From NCBI RefSeq assembly GCF_015291665.1, contig NZ_CP030049.1, positions 915,292-979,291 on the forward strand: a stretch of DNA of 64,000 bases, in the 5' to 3' direction. Positions 1-9,429 of this stretch are shown here, one piece after another (position 1 is the first letter of the stretch; each line of letters opens with the position of its first letter). The stretch is from Bradyrhizobium sp. CCBAU 53338 (GTDB taxonomy: Bacteria > Pseudomonadota > Alphaproteobacteria > Rhizobiales > Xanthobacteraceae). The position numbers and the translations under genes were made by a program. The notes beneath the pieces were generated by a model, which did no database searches, was not told where the DNA came from, and saw only the letters and a program-made list of their open reading frames with translations.

Positions 1-1005
1 AAAGGAGAGCACGAGGCCAATTGCAATCGAGGCGAGCGCAAGGGCAACCACTACCGATTGACCGTGGATGATTTGCACCGCGGTCTTTTTCTCGGCATCA
101 GCCTGCTCCGCCAAAGCCACTCGCTTCAGAGAGGCGGCCGCCCCGGATAGTCCGTGACGCAGCTTCCACATGTCCGCCATCAAACGATCGATCTCTTGGC
201 CTGCGGCCTCCACTCGGGCGAACCCATCTCGGTAAGACGCGACGAGCTCGTCGAGCGCCTGTCCGCCGACGTCCGGCGAGCGACGCTCTCGCACGATCGC
301 ACCTTTAAACCCTTCTATTCTCTGTAAGACGTCCCTCGCGAGGACTTCATCGTGGAGCTTCAATTCTGTCGTTACGAGGCGATCGATCGTATCGAAACGC
401 TCAATGATATTTTCTGCTTGAGCGCCCGGCGCCTTCACCTGATCGAGCGCGGTCCGGATGACGTGCGCCTGTCCGCCCATCGTGGCTGCCGAGCGATCGA
501 TCCCGGCGCGCAGCGCCAACACTTTGTTGAAGGAATCGGTATAGGCGCGGTAGGCTTCGAACAGTTCCTTTATCGACTGCTGCCAGCTGAGAGTTGCAGT
601 CTCGGTTTTGGCTGCCGTGATCGTTCGCTCGAGCAAGCGTCGCGCCTCTTCCGCGGCAGCTTCCGCCTCCTTTATGCCCGTCAGGGCGTAATAGCGCGCG
701 TTGCTCTGGTATGCCGAGAGCGAGCTGTCGATTTCGCGCGCATAATCCGATTCCGACATGCTGATACGATAAACGTCGAAGCCGTCGAGGATCGCCTCAT
801 AGCCAAACCAGGCGCCCGCCATGGTGCCCGCCGACAGCAGCAGAACGATAGCAAATCCCATCATGATTTTCAGGCGAATTGACAGGTTGGCGATGACTGG
901 CTCGCTTTTCGGCAAGCTCATGGCCGCTGCATTCATCCGGCCCTGTGTCTGGAAGACGCCTGCCCGGCGCGATGCGCCGCCGCGCCGAATGAAGCTCAAA
1001 TCCAT
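1..1005 (-). CDS. Methyl-accepting chemotaxis protein, N-terminal part (runs off left edge)
   Basis: The frame is open from 1005 to the window edge and 335 codons are visible. A basic N-terminus is followed by a membrane segment at about residues 47-66. A long, almost all-helical periplasmic region (about 70-310) resembles the helical bimodular (HBM) sensor domain of chemoreceptors. A second membrane segment begins near residue 318, just before the edge. The HAMP and signalling domains would lie outside the window, so the MCP call is inferred from the layout. The start is uncertain: the ATG at 936 has a better upstream AGGG than the one at 1005. It is divergent from hupC. The ligand is unknown. 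Confidence 0.75.
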   Translation of the reverse strand, partial: MDLSFIRRGGASRRAGVFQTQGRMNAAAMSLPKSEPVIANLSIRLKIMMGFAIVLLLSAGTMAGAWFGYEAILDGFDVYRISMSESDYAREIDSSLSAYQSNARYYALTGIKEAEAAAEEARRLLERTITAAKTETATLSWQQSIKELFEAYRAYTDSFNKVLALRAGIDRSAATMGGQAHVIRTALDQVKAPGAQAENIIERFDTIDRLVTTELKLHDEVLARDVLQRIEGFKGAIVRERRSPDVGGQALDELVASYRDGFARVEAAGQEIDRLMADMWKLRHGLSGAAASLKRVALAEQADAEKKTAVQIIHGQSVVVALALASIAIGLVLSF

Positions 1006-1386
1006 ATCGCAAATACCCGGTTCGCTGGAGCTGGAAATGAGCAAACGATGTGCCGTCTCTCCTAATCATCGGTAAATTGCAGCGAGCTGCCGCGCAGCAA
1101 GTGTCGTGCGCCGGGTAAGGAAGCTCGCTGCTCATGCAGGGAAAAAGACCGCGAACCCACGTGGATGCAGCGGAAAATAGCAAAGAGGTTCAATAAAGAT
1201 ATGAAAGCAGGATTTCCACCTGCGGTTAAAGCGGGTTTCCAATTCTTCGTTGCGTAGGGCCGCTGAAGCGTGAAGAAAAAAATTGCAGGGCGGTGATTTC
1301 GCGCCGGCATGCGCGCGATATTCTCGATGGCATGCGCTGATTCGTTTGTTCGCTGCGTCGAATCACTCTCAATGCAGGAGCATGCG
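1006..1386. other. Divergent intergenic region between MCP and hupC
   Basis: About 380 bases separate the two divergent starts and should hold both promoters. I see no convincing coding frame, operator or RNA here. The only clear signal is the ribosome binding site CAGGAG at 1375-1380, which sets the hupC start at 1387. Confidence 0.4.
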
Positions 1387-2112
1387 ATGACGAAAATCTC
1401 GGAGATTCCGGGTACGCTGGACGCCGTCGGCGCCGTCGGCACGGATCGCCAATCAATCTATGTCTATGAGGCACCGGTACGGATCTGGCACTGGTTAAAT
1501 GCGCTAACGATCTCTCTTCTGGCCGTTACCGGTTATCTAATCGCCTCGCCGCTTCCCTCGATGCCTGGTGAAGCTAGCAATTGGTACACGATGGGCTACA
1601 TCCGATTTGTTCACTTCGCGTCGGGACAGGTGCTCGCCTTCGCGTTCCTTTATCGCGTCTACTGGGCGTTCGTCGGCAACCAGTATGCCCGCCAGTTGTT
1701 CGCGTTTCCGATCTACAACCGGATCTGGCGCTGGGGCCTTTTGTACGAGCTGCGATGGTACCTGTTCCTAGTGCGCTACCCGAAAAAATACGTCGGCCAC
1801 AATCCTTTGGCCAATACTGCGATGTTCTTGTTCGTGATTGTGATGATCCTGATGATGCTGACCGGATTTGCACTTTACGCTGAGGGCGAAGGTCGCGACA
1901 GCTTATGGTATGCGCTGTTCGGCTGGTGGTTCTCGATCTTCCCAAACAGTCAAGACGTGCATACAGTGCACCATCTCGGCCTCTGGTTCATTGTGACTTT
2001 CGTCATCCTGCATGTATATGCTGCCGTGCGCGAGGACATCGTGTCGCGTCAGAGCATGCTATCGGCCATTATTACCGGCGAACGGACGTTTCGCGACTCG
2101 CGACCTGACTGA
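1387..2112 (+). CDS. hupC: Ni/Fe-hydrogenase b-type cytochrome subunit
   Basis: This 241-residue membrane protein is the diheme cytochrome b that anchors an uptake [NiFe] hydrogenase and passes electrons from H2 to quinone. It opens with the family's typical VYEAPVRIWHWLNAL, has four hydrophobic helices and carries His residues in helices (WHWLN, RFVHFASG, HTVHHLG, ILHVYAA) suited to heme ligation. The ATG at 1387 follows CAGGAG with 6-base spacing; an upstream in-frame ATG at 1309 lacks such a site. The hydrogenase structural genes that normally precede hupC are absent: the neighbour upstream is a divergent MCP gene. It converges on the TonB receptor with a 2-base gap. Confidence 0.88.
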   Translation: MTKISEIPGTLDAVGAVGTDRQSIYVYEAPVRIWHWLNALTISLLAVTGYLIASPLPSMPGEASNWYTMGYIRFVHFASGQVLAFAFLYRVYWAFVGNQYARQLFAFPIYNRIWRWGLLYELRWYLFLVRYPKKYVGHNPLANTAMFLFVIVMILMMLTGFALYAEGEGRDSLWYALFGWWFSIFPNSQDVHTVHHLGLWFIVTFVILHVYAAVREDIVSRQSMLSAIITGERTFRDSRPD

Positions 2113-2114
2113 TA

Positions 2115-4430
2115 TCAGAATGTGCCCGCTAGGGTCACTCGGACGGTCAAGGGTTCGACCGGGTGAAGCACATAGTCCATCACACCAATGGCACAGACTG
2201 GCGCAGGGGCGGCATTGGCGGCACAGAGATTGTAAAGTTTGTCCGTCTTCAGCAGGGAGCCATAGGCATAGGTGATCTGGTTCGCCTTGCTGTTGAGGAG
2301 GTTGAGCAAATCGAGCTGGAGGCGCCAGCCCTTGTCGGTGCGGTAGCCGATCCGCGCGTTGAAGATGCCGGTAGGTTGCGATCGGAAGGCGTTGTCTTCC
2401 GTCAGCGGACTGGAGGCGAGATAGCGCCAACGCAGGGCGCCGAACCAGCCCGTCTTCGCGCCGAGCGAGATGCCGGCGGACGCCATCATGGTCGGTGCGT
2501 TAGGGATATAGTTGCCGGGCGCGTTGCCGATCTGCGCGGCGGGATAGCCGGCGAGTGAGGCATAAACCTCCGCCTGGTCGCTGTCGTAACCGCGAAAGCG
2601 CGCATGGGTCATCGCGAGATCGGCGTCGACGTCAATCCAAGACCGTGGGCGGTAATGGTTGGTCCATTCGAATCCATAGCGGCGGCTCGCGCGCGCCGTC
2701 GTGGTATCGCCGGCATCGCCTGAGAACAGGATCTCGGAATCCTGGTCGAGGACGAAGAGGCTGAGCGAGGTGTCGAGATCCGGGACGATCCTCGAACGCA
2801 CGCCGACCTCCGCGCCCCTGGTGCGGACCAGCAGCGGCGAGCGCGGCAGCTTTGTCCCGGGATCGCTCGGATCTTCCGTCGTCGTCGCACCCCGCGCGTC
2901 GTTCGAGTGCATGCCATAGCCGGCGCCGAAAAAGAACTCGGTCTTGTTAAAGGGACCGACCACGATGCGAAGCTTGGGACTTCCGATCGTAGCGTTGGCA
3001 TGGCCTGAGTTGTTCGCATCGAACAGCGACGTCACGTCGGCCGCGTAATAGTCCCCGCGCCAACCGACCGTGGTCCTCAGCCAGTCCGAAAAGTGCAACG
3101 TACTCTCGGCGTAAGCGCCGATGCTGCCTTCCCCGACCTTATCGCTGCGTACGTTGGACAGGAAACTGCGCCGGTGGGTGTCGGTGAGCGCGAGATCGAT
3201 GGCGTCGTAACGGGACTGCAGGCCGAAGGTCGTCTGCATCGGCAGCCCAGCGAATGAGCCATCCATCGTCCGTGCGATGTTAGCGCCGGCCATTAGGCGG
3301 CCGTCGTGCTGGTGAAATTGGTCGCCGACAACGGGATTGGCCAGGAAATAAGTGAAGTTATTGTAGAGATCGAGCTCGCTCTTGACGACATAAGCGTTCG
3401 CCTTCCAGGCCCCGGAATTATCGCTCTGCGCCACGCGCGCCGACAGGGCAAAACGGTTTGCGTTGCCGCCGTCAGTCGGGTCTTCAGATCCAAACCGATC
3501 CATCAATCCGTCCGTCATGGCGCGCTGCGGCACCTGATCGGTCGAATTCCATCTGTTGGCGTAAGCCATGCCCGTGACCGACACGCCGTCGGTGGCCGTG
3601 CCCTGACTGTAGCGCAAGAGCCCATTGAGCTTGCGGAGGTTGTCCGGGTTGTCCCAGGGGCCGTTGTAGGTCCCAGCCTCGCCGGCGAGGAGCAATGTCC
3701 CATCGCCGAGCCTCGTCGAATCCATGCCGAGGAAGCGGCGATATCCAAAGCTGCCGGCGGTCATCTGCGCTAGCCCCTTCACCGTGCGGTCGATCAGGCC
3801 GATATGCACGGCGCCGGCCGAGGAGAAGTCGCCTTCATCGGCGAAGTAAGGCCCCTTCTTTACCTCCATGGCGGCGATCGCTTCAGGAATCAGCCAATTG
3901 AGGTCGGCATAGCCCTGGCCGTGGGCGTGAGTGCGCATGTTGGCAGGCACATCATCAACATAGATCGCGAGATCCGTGCCATGATCGAGATTATAGCCGC
4001 GCAAGAAGTACTGGTTCGCTTTGCCCTCGCCGGAATGCTGCGTCACAATGAGCCCCGGTACAGCTTCGAGCACTTCGCCCGGGCGCATCACGGGCCGCGC
4101 GTTGACGTCTTCGCCTGATACTGTGATCTGGCTTGCCATGCTCGACGCGGGAGCCAAGGCCGCGCTGCTCTTGGCCGATACCGCTGAGGCTTGCCCGCCC
4201 AGCTGGCTACTGGACCCTATGCCGAGCGCTCGATCCGAGCGTGGCGTTGGAGCTCTTCGCGGTCGCCGTGGGATCTCCTCACGAGTGACTATGACTGCAG
4301 GCAAGGTGTAGCTAGTCTGGATATTGTCTCCAGAGCTAGGTTCAGCGTCGATCATGAGGGCGCAGATGCTTAGTGCTGCAATGCTCGTCCAGCGGGCAAA
4401 GACGGCAGGCTTCGAGCGGCTCGACAGCAT
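2115..4430 (-). CDS. TonB-dependent outer-membrane receptor, probably for nickel
   Basis: This is a roughly 771-residue outer-membrane receptor. A hydrophobic signal-like segment is followed by a plug domain (ITVSGEDVNARP, PGLIVTQHSGEGKANQ, FLRGYNLDHGTDLAIYVDD) and a long beta-barrel ending in RVTLAGTF with the terminal Phe usual for outer-membrane barrels. It lies directly downstream of a NiCoT permease behind a NikR-type operator, so Ni-chelate uptake is the likely role; this is inference from context. The start is uncertain: the ATG at 4430 leaves 11 bases after the permease, while the ATG at 4493 would overlap it by 52. Neither has a clear ribosome binding site, so coupling to the permease is likely. 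Confidence 0.85.
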   Translation of the reverse strand: MLSSRSKPAVFARWTSIAALSICALMIDAEPSSGDNIQTSYTLPAVIVTREEIPRRPRRAPTPRSDRALGIGSSSQLGGQASAVSAKSSAALAPASSMASQITVSGEDVNARPVMRPGEVLEAVPGLIVTQHSGEGKANQYFLRGYNLDHGTDLAIYVDDVPANMRTHAHGQGYADLNWLIPEAIAAMEVKKGPYFADEGDFSSAGAVHIGLIDRTVKGLAQMTAGSFGYRRFLGMDSTRLGDGTLLLAGEAGTYNGPWDNPDNLRKLNGLLRYSQGTATDGVSVTGMAYANRWNSTDQVPQRAMTDGLMDRFGSEDPTDGGNANRFALSARVAQSDNSGAWKANAYVVKSELDLYNNFTYFLANPVVGDQFHQHDGRLMAGANIARTMDGSFAGLPMQTTFGLQSRYDAIDLALTDTHRRSFLSNVRSDKVGEGSIGAYAESTLHFSDWLRTTVGWRGDYYAADVTSLFDANNSGHANATIGSPKLRIVVGPFNKTEFFFGAGYGMHSNDARGATTTEDPSDPGTKLPRSPLLVRTRGAEVGVRSRIVPDLDTSLSLFVLDQDSEILFSGDAGDTTTARASRRYGFEWTNHYRPRSWIDVDADLAMTHARFRGYDSDQAEVYASLAGYPAAQIGNAPGNYIPNAPTMMASAGISLGAKTGWFGALRWRYLASSPLTEDNAFRSQPTGIFNARIGYRTDKGWRLQLDLLNLLNSKANQITYAYGSLLKTDKLYNLCAANAAPAPVCAIGVMDYVLHPVEPLTVRVTLAGTF

Positions 4431-4441
4431 CGCTGCAGCCG

Positions 4442-5509
4442 CTAAGTCGCGCGTGATGTCGGCAAGGCGGTTCGAGTGGTCTTTCCCTTCCATGCAACGC
4501 GATACAGCAGGAGAGATGCTAGCCAGGCGAGAGCGAACAATGACATCACGCCGAAGCCTAAGATGGCTTGTGATCCCTTGAGGCGATCGACGAGGCTCGA
4601 AAGGGCACCCGTGAGCTCAAGCTGATCGCTGATCAGGCCAAGCGTTTCCACGCTGCCGATGAACAGCGCAATCGCGACTGAGGCACCTGTGATTGTCAGA
4701 TTGTACCAAAGCTTTCGGGCCGGATCGACGAAAGCCCAGCGATAAGCGCTGGCCATAAATGCTGAATCCAAGGTATCAACCAGGGACATTCCGGCAGCGA
4801 AAAGTGCAGGAAAGACTATGGCCTGCCAGAGCGACAGGCCGCGCGCAGTCTCAGAGGCAGAGAGGGAGAGCAGGCCAATTTCGGTCGCCGTGTCGAAACT
4901 TAATCCGAACAGGAATCCGAGCGGATACATGTGCCAGCTTTGCGTCACAATTCGGAAGATCGGGCCGAGCAAATGCGAAAGAAGACCGCTTCCGGCTAGG
5001 GGCGCATCGAGTAATTGTGCACCGTAGACGCCGCTGGCCTGCGCTGCACGCATTGTGCGCCACAAGTTTGCGAAGATCGCAAAGTTGACGGCGGCCACGC
5101 CGAGCAGGAAGACGGCTGAAACCGAGGTTCCGAGAAGGCCGCCCAAGTTTTTGAGCAAACCCTCTCCGCCGAGGGTCATGACGCCGGCGGCAAGCAGGAT
5201 CATTGAAGCGAGAACGATCGTGGAATGGCCGAGCGCAAAGTAGAGACCTGCAGTTTCGGAGGCGCGGCCGGCATGCATCAGCTTCCGCACGACATTGTCG
5301 ATTGCCGCAATATGATCGGCATCCACGGCATGGCGCAGACCGAACACCCAAGCGAGCAGCGCGGTTGCCATTACCGACGGCTGACCGGCGAACAGCGCAA
5401 CGGCCCAGCCCCAGGCTGCAATGTTGGTCAGCGTCAGCCCTGCCAGCAACAAGACAGTTCTCAACTTAAGGCCTTTCAAGAGGCCACTTCGTGACGTGAC
5501 CTGCCCCAT
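4442..5509 (-). CDS. NiCoT-family high-affinity nickel/cobalt permease
   Basis: This is a 355-residue inner-membrane permease of the HoxN/HupN/NixA type. The family's metal-binding signature HAVDADHI sits at residues 60-67 in helix II, and a second motif (LYFALGHSTIVL) follows near residue 105. About eight hydrophobic segments are visible. The start at 5509 follows GGGGAG about 10 bases upstream. A perfect NikR-type operator covers the bases just upstream, so nickel rather than cobalt is the probable substrate, with NikR and Ni repressing. It is the first gene of a two-gene unit with the TonB receptor. No nikR gene lies in the window. Confidence 0.9.
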   Translation of the reverse strand: MGQVTSRSGLLKGLKLRTVLLLAGLTLTNIAAWGWAVALFAGQPSVMATALLAWVFGLRHAVDADHIAAIDNVVRKLMHAGRASETAGLYFALGHSTIVLASMILLAAGVMTLGGEGLLKNLGGLLGTSVSAVFLLGVAAVNFAIFANLWRTMRAAQASGVYGAQLLDAPLAGSGLLSHLLGPIFRIVTQSWHMYPLGFLFGLSFDTATEIGLLSLSASETARGLSLWQAIVFPALFAAGMSLVDTLDSAFMASAYRWAFVDPARKLWYNLTITGASVAIALFIGSVETLGLISDQLELTGALSSLVDRLKGSQAILGFGVMSLFALAWLASLLLYRVAWKGKTTRTALPTSRAT

Positions 5510-5526
5510 GCGGCGCCACTCCCCTG

Positions 5527-5554
5527 GTATGATCTTTTTGTCGAACTCTCATAC
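5527..5554. promoter_or_regulatory. NikR-type operator GTATGA-N16-TCATAC
   Basis: GTATGA occupies 5527-5532 and TCATAC 5549-5554, with exactly 16 bases between. This is the classical NikR consensus without mismatch. It ends 18 bases upstream of the NiCoT permease start and would overlap its promoter, as expected for nickel-dependent repression of permease and TonB receptor. Confidence 0.85.
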
Positions 5555-6162
5555 CCTGAGCAATATTCAGGCCAAGTAAGACCATGGCGTAAAAGGGCGC
5601 CAAGCGATTGCACTTGCAAAAGAATCCCTGTCGATAGCGAGTTACGCCTTAAAATAGGCGATGCCGCTCGCAAACTAACTAACCATATTCGGCAAGGTAC
5701 TTCCCATCCCTGAAGAAACGTATTCGTAGTTCAGCAAAGGCTCGCAAGGGCGCAACTGGCTTGGCCAATGGTCCGCCGTGCTTTGACCGGATTTTCTTCA
5801 GCTTTGAGGCTTGAGCGGGCCGCAGCAGAGACTGCTGACAGGTGAATGTGGCTCATCGGTGGTTGCAAAGTTCTCATTTGCCGGCCGCTTCCGCCTCACA
5901 GCAGAGTGACGCCAAAAGCAAATACATCGAGAGCTTTTGGGGGGAAGGCGTGTTTTACCAAGGCGAAATCGCGTTCGTGCCTATCGGGCAGCGCGGCCTG
6001 AGCGCGGATGGCCATCCCCAGAAGACACTCATCTGTTCGTTCGACAGCCCTCCGACGGTGCGGCAGTCGACGTCCAGCATGGGTAACCGGTCGACGCGCC
6101 GAGGCAAAAGCTCCGGGGCCACCTTGGCGGCTTAGGATTGCTCAAATGAAGAGGAGGAAGGC
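5555..6162. other. Intergenic region between nickel uptake genes and sugar ABC operon
   Basis: About 600 bases separate two divergent units. A 97-codon frame at 5842-6135 has neither a good ribosome binding site nor recognisable motifs, and I do not call it. A strong GAGGAGGAAGG at 6151-6161 belongs to the solute-binding protein gene that follows. Confidence 0.4.
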
Positions 6163-7599
6163 ATGAAGTTCAGGACATTGTTGGGCGTGGCCGCTATCCT
6201 TGCGCTCACAGGTGTATCGGCTCCTGCCGCTGATAAGGATGCCGCCGACATTGCTGTCGAAGCAGCAAAGAAATATGCGGGCACGACGATCAGTATCGTC
6301 TGGGAGGCGGGCCTTCAATCGCTCGACCCGCTCAACTATTCGGGTCCGAAATGGGAGAAGCTCACTGGCATCAAGGTGAAGGTGGTCGAGGTGCCGACCG
6401 ACCAGATGTTCACCAAGATCATGCAGGATTTCAAGTCGGGCGCCGGGGCCTATGACGCACTGAACGTCATTCCATCCTGGATGCCCGACCTGGCCCGGGC
6501 CGGAGCGCTCGAGCCCCTGGACAAATATGTCGACAAGTTCGGCTATCGCGACGAGTTGCAGGACATCGCCGCAGCCTATCGCGACAACCAGATGCAGTAT
6601 GACGGCAAGATCTTCGGCTTCCCGGACGACGGCGATGTGATGCTGCTCTACTACCGCAAAGACATTTTCGAGGATCCGAAGATGAAGGAGGGGTTCAAGG
6701 CCAAGTTCGGCTACGAGCTCGCTCCGCCCAAGGATTGGAAGCAGCTTGACGACATCGGACAGTTCATCACTGACAAGATGGCGCCCAAGGTCTATGGCGC
6801 CGGCTTCTTCCGAACTGCGCCTTATCCGCAATACATGTTCCAGGAACGTTTCCGCATGGAGGGCGGCAAGTTCTTCAATGCCGATACGATGAAATCGACG
6901 GTGAACAGCGATGTCGGCCTGAAGGTCTTCAAGCAGATGTTGGCCGAGAACAAGTTCATGCCACCAGGCGTGGAGCAATGGAATTTCGTCGACAACTTGG
7001 CCGCGTTCCTCCAGGGCACCACCGCCATGACGATCTCCTGGCCCCCTTATGGGCGTTGGGCCGCCGGCTACGGCTCGGGCGAGGAAGCGCTGAAATGGGT
7101 ACCCAAATCGCAAGTCGCCGGCAAGGTCGGGTATGCGCTCACGCCCCTCGGTCGCCCGGAGCTTGGCGTCGGTTTCGACCTGTCCGTCTCGGCCACGAGC
7201 AAGAACAAGGAGGCCGCTTATCTCTTCATCCAATGGCTGAACAGCAAGAAGACCAGCCTTGAGCGCGTGCAGCTCCCCTATACGCTCCGCGATCCCTTCC
7301 GCCTGTCGCACTACGCGAGCGAGAAATACCGTGCGCTCTGGCCTGATGCTCCTGCCTATCTCGACACGATCAAGACATCTGGCGAGAAGGGCCTGCTCGA
7401 TCTCTCCCTGCTGCAGCAGGACAAGTACGACGAGGCGATGACCAAGGCCATTTCGAGCCTCTGGGCCGGCGAAGATCCGAAGACCATTCTCGACCGCATG
7501 GCGCAGCAGTTTGATGCCATCACCGAGAAGGTGGGCATTGAAAACCAGAAGGCGGTTTATAAGGTCTGGGCAGCAAAACCAGGCGCTTATCCGCAATAG
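6163..7599 (+). CDS. ABC transporter solute-binding protein, family 1 (sugar type)
   Basis: This is a 478-residue secreted binding protein. A signal peptide (residues 1-23, cleavage near SAPAADK) precedes a mature protein with family-1 features: the ISIVWEAGLQ strand, KWEKLTGIKVKVVEVP, and the late segment YLFIQWLNSKKT. It captures a carbohydrate or polyol in the periplasm for the two permeases that follow. The start is fixed by a strong GAGGAGG immediately upstream. It is the first gene of a five-gene unit ending in an SMP-30 lactonase-like gene, hinting at a sugar or lactone substrate. The exact ligand cannot be read from sequence. Confidence 0.88.
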   Translation: MKFRTLLGVAAILALTGVSAPAADKDAADIAVEAAKKYAGTTISIVWEAGLQSLDPLNYSGPKWEKLTGIKVKVVEVPTDQMFTKIMQDFKSGAGAYDALNVIPSWMPDLARAGALEPLDKYVDKFGYRDELQDIAAAYRDNQMQYDGKIFGFPDDGDVMLLYYRKDIFEDPKMKEGFKAKFGYELAPPKDWKQLDDIGQFITDKMAPKVYGAGFFRTAPYPQYMFQERFRMEGGKFFNADTMKSTVNSDVGLKVFKQMLAENKFMPPGVEQWNFVDNLAAFLQGTTAMTISWPPYGRWAAGYGSGEEALKWVPKSQVAGKVGYALTPLGRPELGVGFDLSVSATSKNKEAAYLFIQWLNSKKTSLERVQLPYTLRDPFRLSHYASEKYRALWPDAPAYLDTIKTSGEKGLLDLSLLQQDKYDEAMTKAISSLWAGEDPKTILDRMAQQFDAITEKVGIENQKAVYKVWAAKPGAYPQ

Positions 7600-7656
7600 T
7601 TGGCTTGGAGGGCGCGCGGGAGGCACCGCCTCCCGTGCGGCGCGATTCCTGGATTG

Positions 7657-8583
7657 ATGATGACGTTCTCTTTAAGCTTTAATGGCACTGAACATCGCCG
7701 CCCGAGCCGGCTCGGGCGTGTGCTCGAGGACCGCCTACCCTATCTCATCGTTGCGCCCGCAATATTGGTTCTTCTCCTCGTCGGCCTCTTTCCCCTCATC
7801 TACTCGTTGATCGTGAGCTTCCAGCGCATCACGATGACGGACAATGATACGTCTTTCGCCGGCTTGCTGAACTATGCGGAGTTGTTCAGAGATACCCGTT
7901 TGTGGGCATCGCTCGGCCACACCGCGATCATCACAGCAATCGCCCTGCCTCTCGAGCTACTGATCGGCTTCCTGATGGCGCAGCTCTTCATCGACCGCAT
8001 GCCCGGGCGCCAGCTCTTCGTCGCGCTCTTGGTGCTGCCGACGGTGATCTCTCCGATTGTTGCTGGTGCGACCTGGCGCCTGTTGTTCGACGTCCGCTTT
8101 GGTCCCATCGGTGAGATACTCAGCTTTTTCGCCGGCGAACCGATCCGGATCCTGTGGACCGTCAACCCTGCTTACGTCTATCCGGCGATCATCATCTGCG
8201 AAGTTTGGCAGTGGTCGCCGTTCATGTTTCTGCTGCTGCTCGCTGCGTTGTCCAATGTCGATCAGTCTCAACTGGAGGCTGCTGAGATCGATGGGGCATC
8301 GTATCTGCGCGTGCTTCGCGCGATCATTCTGCCGGCGATCGCGCCCGTGATAGCTGTTGCATGCCTTATCCGCGGCCTCGACCTCGTGCGCATCTTCGAC
8401 ATCATCTGGGCCCTCACCGAAGGCGGGCCGGGCTCGATGACCGAGACGATTTCACTCTACACCTATGTGCAGGGCTTCTCGCAATTCGAAACCAGCTACA
8501 CCGCCGCGATCTCCTTCCTGGTGATTGCGCTGCTCACTCTCATTACCACGCTTGTCCTCAAGCGCATGGAGATTGCGCGATGA
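7657..8583 (+). CDS. Sugar ABC transporter permease (MalF-like)
   Basis: This is a 308-residue inner-membrane permease with six predicted helices. The EAA loop that docks on the ATPase is visible (EAAEIDGASYLRVLRAIILP). The ATG pair at 7657/7660 is chosen because the cytoplasmic lead-in and first helix (YLIVAPAILVLLLVGLFPL) follow naturally; a TTG at 7600 would add an atypical Arg-rich stretch. The stop overlaps the next start (ATGA at 8580), showing translational coupling with the second permease. Confidence 0.88.
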   Translation: MMTFSLSFNGTEHRRPSRLGRVLEDRLPYLIVAPAILVLLLVGLFPLIYSLIVSFQRITMTDNDTSFAGLLNYAELFRDTRLWASLGHTAIITAIALPLELLIGFLMAQLFIDRMPGRQLFVALLVLPTVISPIVAGATWRLLFDVRFGPIGEILSFFAGEPIRILWTVNPAYVYPAIIICEVWQWSPFMFLLLLAALSNVDQSQLEAAEIDGASYLRVLRAIILPAIAPVIAVACLIRGLDLVRIFDIIWALTEGGPGSMTETISLYTYVQGFSQFETSYTAAISFLVIALLTLITTLVLKRMEIAR

Positions 8584-9419
8584 GGCTGATGAAGCTGCCC
8601 ACCAGGAAGGGGCGCGTTCTGGTGCTACGCTATATCGGCGCCGGCGTCGTCACTTTGCTGTTTCTATTTCCGGTTTATTGGCTGTTTATGATTTCGTTCA
8701 AGACGCCGGACGAGATCTATCACGTGCCGCCATTGTGGATGCCTGGGCAGATCCAGTTCTCGAATTATTATGTCCTATTCAAGGATGGTGACGTCATGGC
8801 CATCCTGAACAGCCTGATCGTCGCCGGCGTTAGCTCCGCCATTGCCATCATTCTTGGTACCCTATGCGCCTACAGCCTCGCCCGCTTCGGCACGGGTGGC
8901 GAGAACCTTGCGATGTGGATCATTTCCCAGCGCATGATCCCGCCGATTGCGGTCGTCTTCCCGATCTTCCTCATCTACGTCTATTTCGGTTTGGTTGACG
9001 GCTACTTCGGCCTGATCGTGCTCTATACCGCGTTCAATCTGCCCTATGTCATCTGGATGATGCGGGGTTATATCGTTGATGTTCCGCTCGAGCTGGAGGA
9101 AAGCGCCCTCGTCGACGGACTGAACCGATGGCAGGTCATCTGGAAAGTCGTCTTCCCGATGGTGCGCCCGGGGCTCATGGCGACTTCGGTCTTTACTTTC
9201 GTGTTCGCCTGGAACGACTTCCTCTTCGCGCTGGTGCTCACGCGTACCGAAGTGATCACTTTTCCGGTCATGCTGACGCACTATTTCGGTGGCCAGTCGA
9301 ACTTCTGGGCCAAAATCGCGGCGATGTCCGTCCTGGGGACTTTGCCGATCTTCGTCGCAGTTACGGTAATGCAGCGCTATCTCGTGCGCGGCATCTCGCT
9401 CGGCGCCGTCAAAGGTTGA
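8580..9419 (+). CDS. Sugar ABC transporter permease (MalG-like)
   Basis: This is a 279-residue inner-membrane permease. It starts within the ATGA overlap with the preceding permease. The first helix ([20 protein letters not shown]) and the EAA loop ([20 protein letters not shown]) are those of the MalG/UgpE type, and the C-terminus GISLGAVKG is typical. It pairs with the upstream MalF-like subunit to form the channel. Confidence 0.9.
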   Translation: MRLMKLPTRKGRVLVLRYIGAGVVTLLFLFPVYWLFMISFKTPDEIYHVPPLWMPGQIQFSNYYVLFKDGDVMAILNSLIVAGVSSAIAIILGTLCAYSLARFGTGGENLAMWIISQRMIPPIAVVFPIFLIYVYFGLVDGYFGLIVLYTAFNLPYVIWMMRGYIVDVPLELEESALVDGLNRWQVIWKVVFPMVRPGLMATSVFTFVFAWNDFLFALVLTRTEVITFPVMLTHYFGGQSNFWAKIAAMSVLGTLPIFVAVTVMQRYLVRGISLGAVKG

Positions 9420-9429
9420 GGAGATTAGA

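Noticed and set aside
5842..6135. A 97-codon plus-strand frame before the sugar ABC operon
   Set aside because: GTG start without a good ribosome binding site, no domain, and no signal peptide; insufficient support.
6142..7626. A 494-codon minus-strand frame opposite the first sugar-binding protein gene
   Set aside because: The plus-strand gene has a signal peptide, strong ribosome binding site and family motifs; the antisense product matches nothing.
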